DNA from: SHVZ01 sp044223515
Lineage (GTDB): Bacteria; Pseudomonadota; Alphaproteobacteria; SHVZ01
Length of the DNA: 7,679 bases
Direction: 5' to 3'
Assembly: GCA_044223515.1 (NCBI GenBank)
Contig: JBGALV010000161.1
Span: 1 to 7,679, forward strand
Shown in pieces: positions 6,094 to 7,679 of this stretch. Made by a program: the position numbers and the translations under genes. The notes under the pieces were generated by a model. The model ran no database searches. It had not been told where the DNA came from and saw nothing but the letters and a program-made list of their open reading frames with translations. Every line of letters starts with the position of its first letter. Position 1 is the first letter of the stretch.

Positions 6094-7458
6094 ATGCGCG
6101 ACCTGCGGTGGACTCCGGAACGGACCCCGGCCGGCCCGTCCCGCCGCGCGCTGCTGACCGGCCTCGCCGCCGCACCGCTCGCGGCTCTCGGCGCGACCCC
6201 GGCGCTGGCCGCGCTCCGCATCGACATCACGCGCGGCAAGACCGACCCGATGCCGATCGCGATCTCGCCCTTCGCCGCGGCCAAGCCGGACGCGGCGACC
6301 ACCGGCCGCAACATCGCCGAGGTGATCTCGGCCGACCTCGAGCGCTCGGGCCTGTTCAAGCCGCTCAACCCGCGCTCCTTCGTGCAGACGGCGGAAGCCC
6401 TCAAGGCCGGCCCGCGCTTCGCCGACTGGCGCGTGATCGGCGCGCAGGCGCTGGTCACCGGCATCGCCGAGATCCAGTCCGACGGGCGGCTCAAGGTCGA
6501 GTTCCGGCTGTTCGACGTGTTCGCGGGCGAGCAGATGACCGGGCTCGCCTATTATTCGACCCCTCAAAACTGGCGGCGCATGGCGCACTTCGTCGCCGAC
6601 GCGATCTACAAGCGCATCACCGGCGAGGACGGCTATTTCGACACGCGCGTCGTCTACATCGCCGAGAGCGGGCCGAAGACGCGGCCGATCAAGCGGCTCG
6701 CGATCATGGACCAGGACGGCGCGAACCATAAGTTCCTGACCGACGGCAAGGACATGGTGCTGACGCCGCGCTTCTCGCCGACGGCGCAGGAGATCACCTA
6801 CCTCTCCTATTTCCGCAACGAGCCGCGCGTCTATCTCTTCAACATCGACACCGGCCGCCAGGAGCTGGTCGGCAACTTCCCCGGCATGACCTTCGCGCCG
6901 CGCTTCTCGCCCGACGGGCAGAAGGTGATCTTCGCGATGGCGAGCGAAGGCAAGTCGAACCTCTACACGATGGACCTGCGCACGCGGCAGCAGACGCAGC
7001 TCACCTCGGGCGGCGCGCTCGATGTCTCGCCGAGCTACTCGCCCGACAGCAAGCGGATCGTCTTCAGCTCCGACCGCGGCGGCAAGCCGAACCTCTACAC
7101 GATGAACGCCGGCGGCGGCGAGGCGCAGCGCATCAGCTTCGGCGAGGGACGCTTCCACACGCCGGTGTGGAGCCCCCGCGGCGACCTGATCGCCTACACG
7201 CAGGAGAACGACGGCTTCGCGCTCGGCGTCATGCGCCCCGACGGTTCGGGCGCGCGCACCTTGAGCAAGAGCTGGCTCCAGGACGGCCCGACCTGGGCGC
7301 CGAACGGCCGCGTGCTGATGTTCTATCGCCAGTCGGACGCGTGGGGCAGAGGCGGCAAGGTGCGCCTCTATTCGATCGACCTGACCGGCTTCAACGAACG
7401 CGAGGTGGTGACGCCGACGGAGGGCTCCGACCCGGCGTGGTCGCCGTTGTTGCCATAA
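6094..7458 (+). CDS. tolB: TolB, Tol-Pal system periplasmic beta-propeller protein
   Basis: A 454-residue protein. The start at 6094 has GGGAGG seven bases upstream; in-frame ATGs at 6046, 6049 and 6073 lack such a site. The leader PSRRALLTGLAAAPLAALG with a likely cleavage after ALA (near residue 39) carries paired arginines, so Tat export is possible, though TolB is usually described as Sec-exported. The N-terminal TolB domain (about 40-190) contains IAISPFAA, RNIAEVISADLERSGLF and DWRVIGAQALVTG. Then come propeller blades with the PD40 pattern: TPRFSP (224), APRFSPDGQKVIF (268), SPSYSPDSKRIVFSSDRGG (312), TPVWSPRGDLIAY (356), GPTWAPNGRVLMF (398) and DPAWSP (446) at the end. By family it binds Pal and TolA and helps outer-membrane constriction at division. 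Here it has a divergent dioxygenase upstream instead of tolA, and no pal within 220 bases downstream. It appears intact. Confidence 0.93.
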   Translation: MRDLRWTPERTPAGPSRRALLTGLAAAPLAALGATPALAALRIDITRGKTDPMPIAISPFAAAKPDAATTGRNIAEVISADLERSGLFKPLNPRSFVQTAEALKAGPRFADWRVIGAQALVTGIAEIQSDGRLKVEFRLFDVFAGEQMTGLAYYSTPQNWRRMAHFVADAIYKRITGEDGYFDTRVVYIAESGPKTRPIKRLAIMDQDGANHKFLTDGKDMVLTPRFSPTAQEITYLSYFRNEPRVYLFNIDTGRQELVGNFPGMTFAPRFSPDGQKVIFAMASEGKSNLYTMDLRTRQQTQLTSGGALDVSPSYSPDSKRIVFSSDRGGKPNLYTMNAGGGEAQRISFGEGRFHTPVWSPRGDLIAYTQENDGFALGVMRPDGSGARTLSKSWLQDGPTWAPNGRVLMFYRQSDAWGRGGKVRLYSIDLTGFNEREVVTPTEGSDPAWSPLLP

Positions 7459-7468
7459 AGGTTATGGC
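7452..7468. terminator. Inverted repeat at the tolB stop codon
   Basis: GCCATAA (7452-7458) and TTATGGC (7462-7468) pair perfectly around an AGG loop; the tolB TAA stop forms part of the left arm. The stem can lengthen by several pairs with G-T wobbles (7447-7451 with 7469-7473). No T run follows at once; TTTT appears only at 7494 after a shorter AGCG/CGCT hairpin (7480-7494). It may be a weak terminator or a 3' stabilising hairpin. Confidence 0.4.
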
Positions 7469-7679
7469 GACGGACGATCAGCGCGACGAACGCTTTTCTA
7501 CGAATTGGGGTGGCGTATGACTTGATGTCTGCTTCTGACCATATGTATGGACCGGCACCTTTGATCGCAAGTGGACGTGCGTTGGATAGCGGAAATCGCT
7601 GATATGTATCCGACCTGTTGATCGGCACGCGGGCCGTGGCCTTGATGAACCGCGCGCACGTTGGCTCATTAGCGGACAG
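7459..7679. other. Lower-GC region without a supportable gene
   Basis: Hand counting 7461-7620 gives about 52% GC, well below the neighbouring genes. The frames open here are short, run antisense into tolB or lack a ribosome binding site, and none gives a protein I recognise. Small repeats are present: TGTCTGCT (7526-7533) faces AGCGGACA (7671-7678), matching as an inverted pair at 7 of 8 positions, and ATATGTAT occurs at 7541-7548 and 7602-7609. This may be degraded or acquired DNA, or the upstream region of a gene beyond the window. Confidence 0.4.

Noticed and set aside
6025..7158. Long minus-strand open frame antisense to tolB (377 codons)
   Set aside because: The composition is a mirror of tolB codons and no motif or ribosome binding site is seen; a shadow frame.
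7368..7628. 86-codon minus-strand frame beyond tolB
   Set aside because: It overlaps the tolB end antisense, has no clear ribosome binding site and matches no family I recognise.

Overview
The window looks like chromosomal DNA from a high-GC, free-living Alphaproteobacterium. The reasons are very GC-rich coding DNA with strong third-position bias, twin-arginine style leaders, a TolB-type envelope protein, and a dispersed hairpin repeat of the GGGTGGGGGCGAGCG kind that is common in that class. Genus cannot be fixed from the sequence alone.

Layout, left to right. (1) Positions 2-1336, plus strand: the 3' part of a membrane-type hybrid histidine kinase (end of HAMP, HisKA, HATPase, fused receiver). 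(2) Positions 1337-1565: a hairpin terminator shared with a convergent 60-codon gene on the minus strand. That gene has a near-consensus promoter and an apparently leaderless GTG start. (3) Positions 1681-2427, plus: a class II aldolase/adducin-family protein, with inverted and direct repeats in its leader. (4) Positions 2439-5983, minus: three genes in one direction, TauD/TfdA-type dioxygenase, then amidohydrolase-2 family hydrolase, then a Tat-exported family 5 ABC substrate-binding protein. A 129-bp BIME-like double hairpin separates the first two. (5) Positions 6094-7458, plus: tolB, divergent from the dioxygenase. (6) Positions 7459-7679: a lower-GC stretch with no gene I can support.

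Working together (inference): the dioxygenase, hydrolase and binding protein, with the convergent aldolase-like gene, read as an accessory set for taking up and breaking down a small organic acid or sulfonate/aryloxy-type compound. The substrate cannot be named, and no permease or ATPase gene is in view. The kinase and TolB flank this set and are not obviously linked to it. TolB normally sits in a tol-pal operon, but no pal follows here, so this tolB is either detached or a second copy.

I see no convincing new multi-gene system. The points most worth a second look are the small leaderless gene with a palindrome inside its promoter, the composite inverted repeat inside a likely operon, the aldolase homologue lacking the usual catalytic glutamate, and the isolated tolB.
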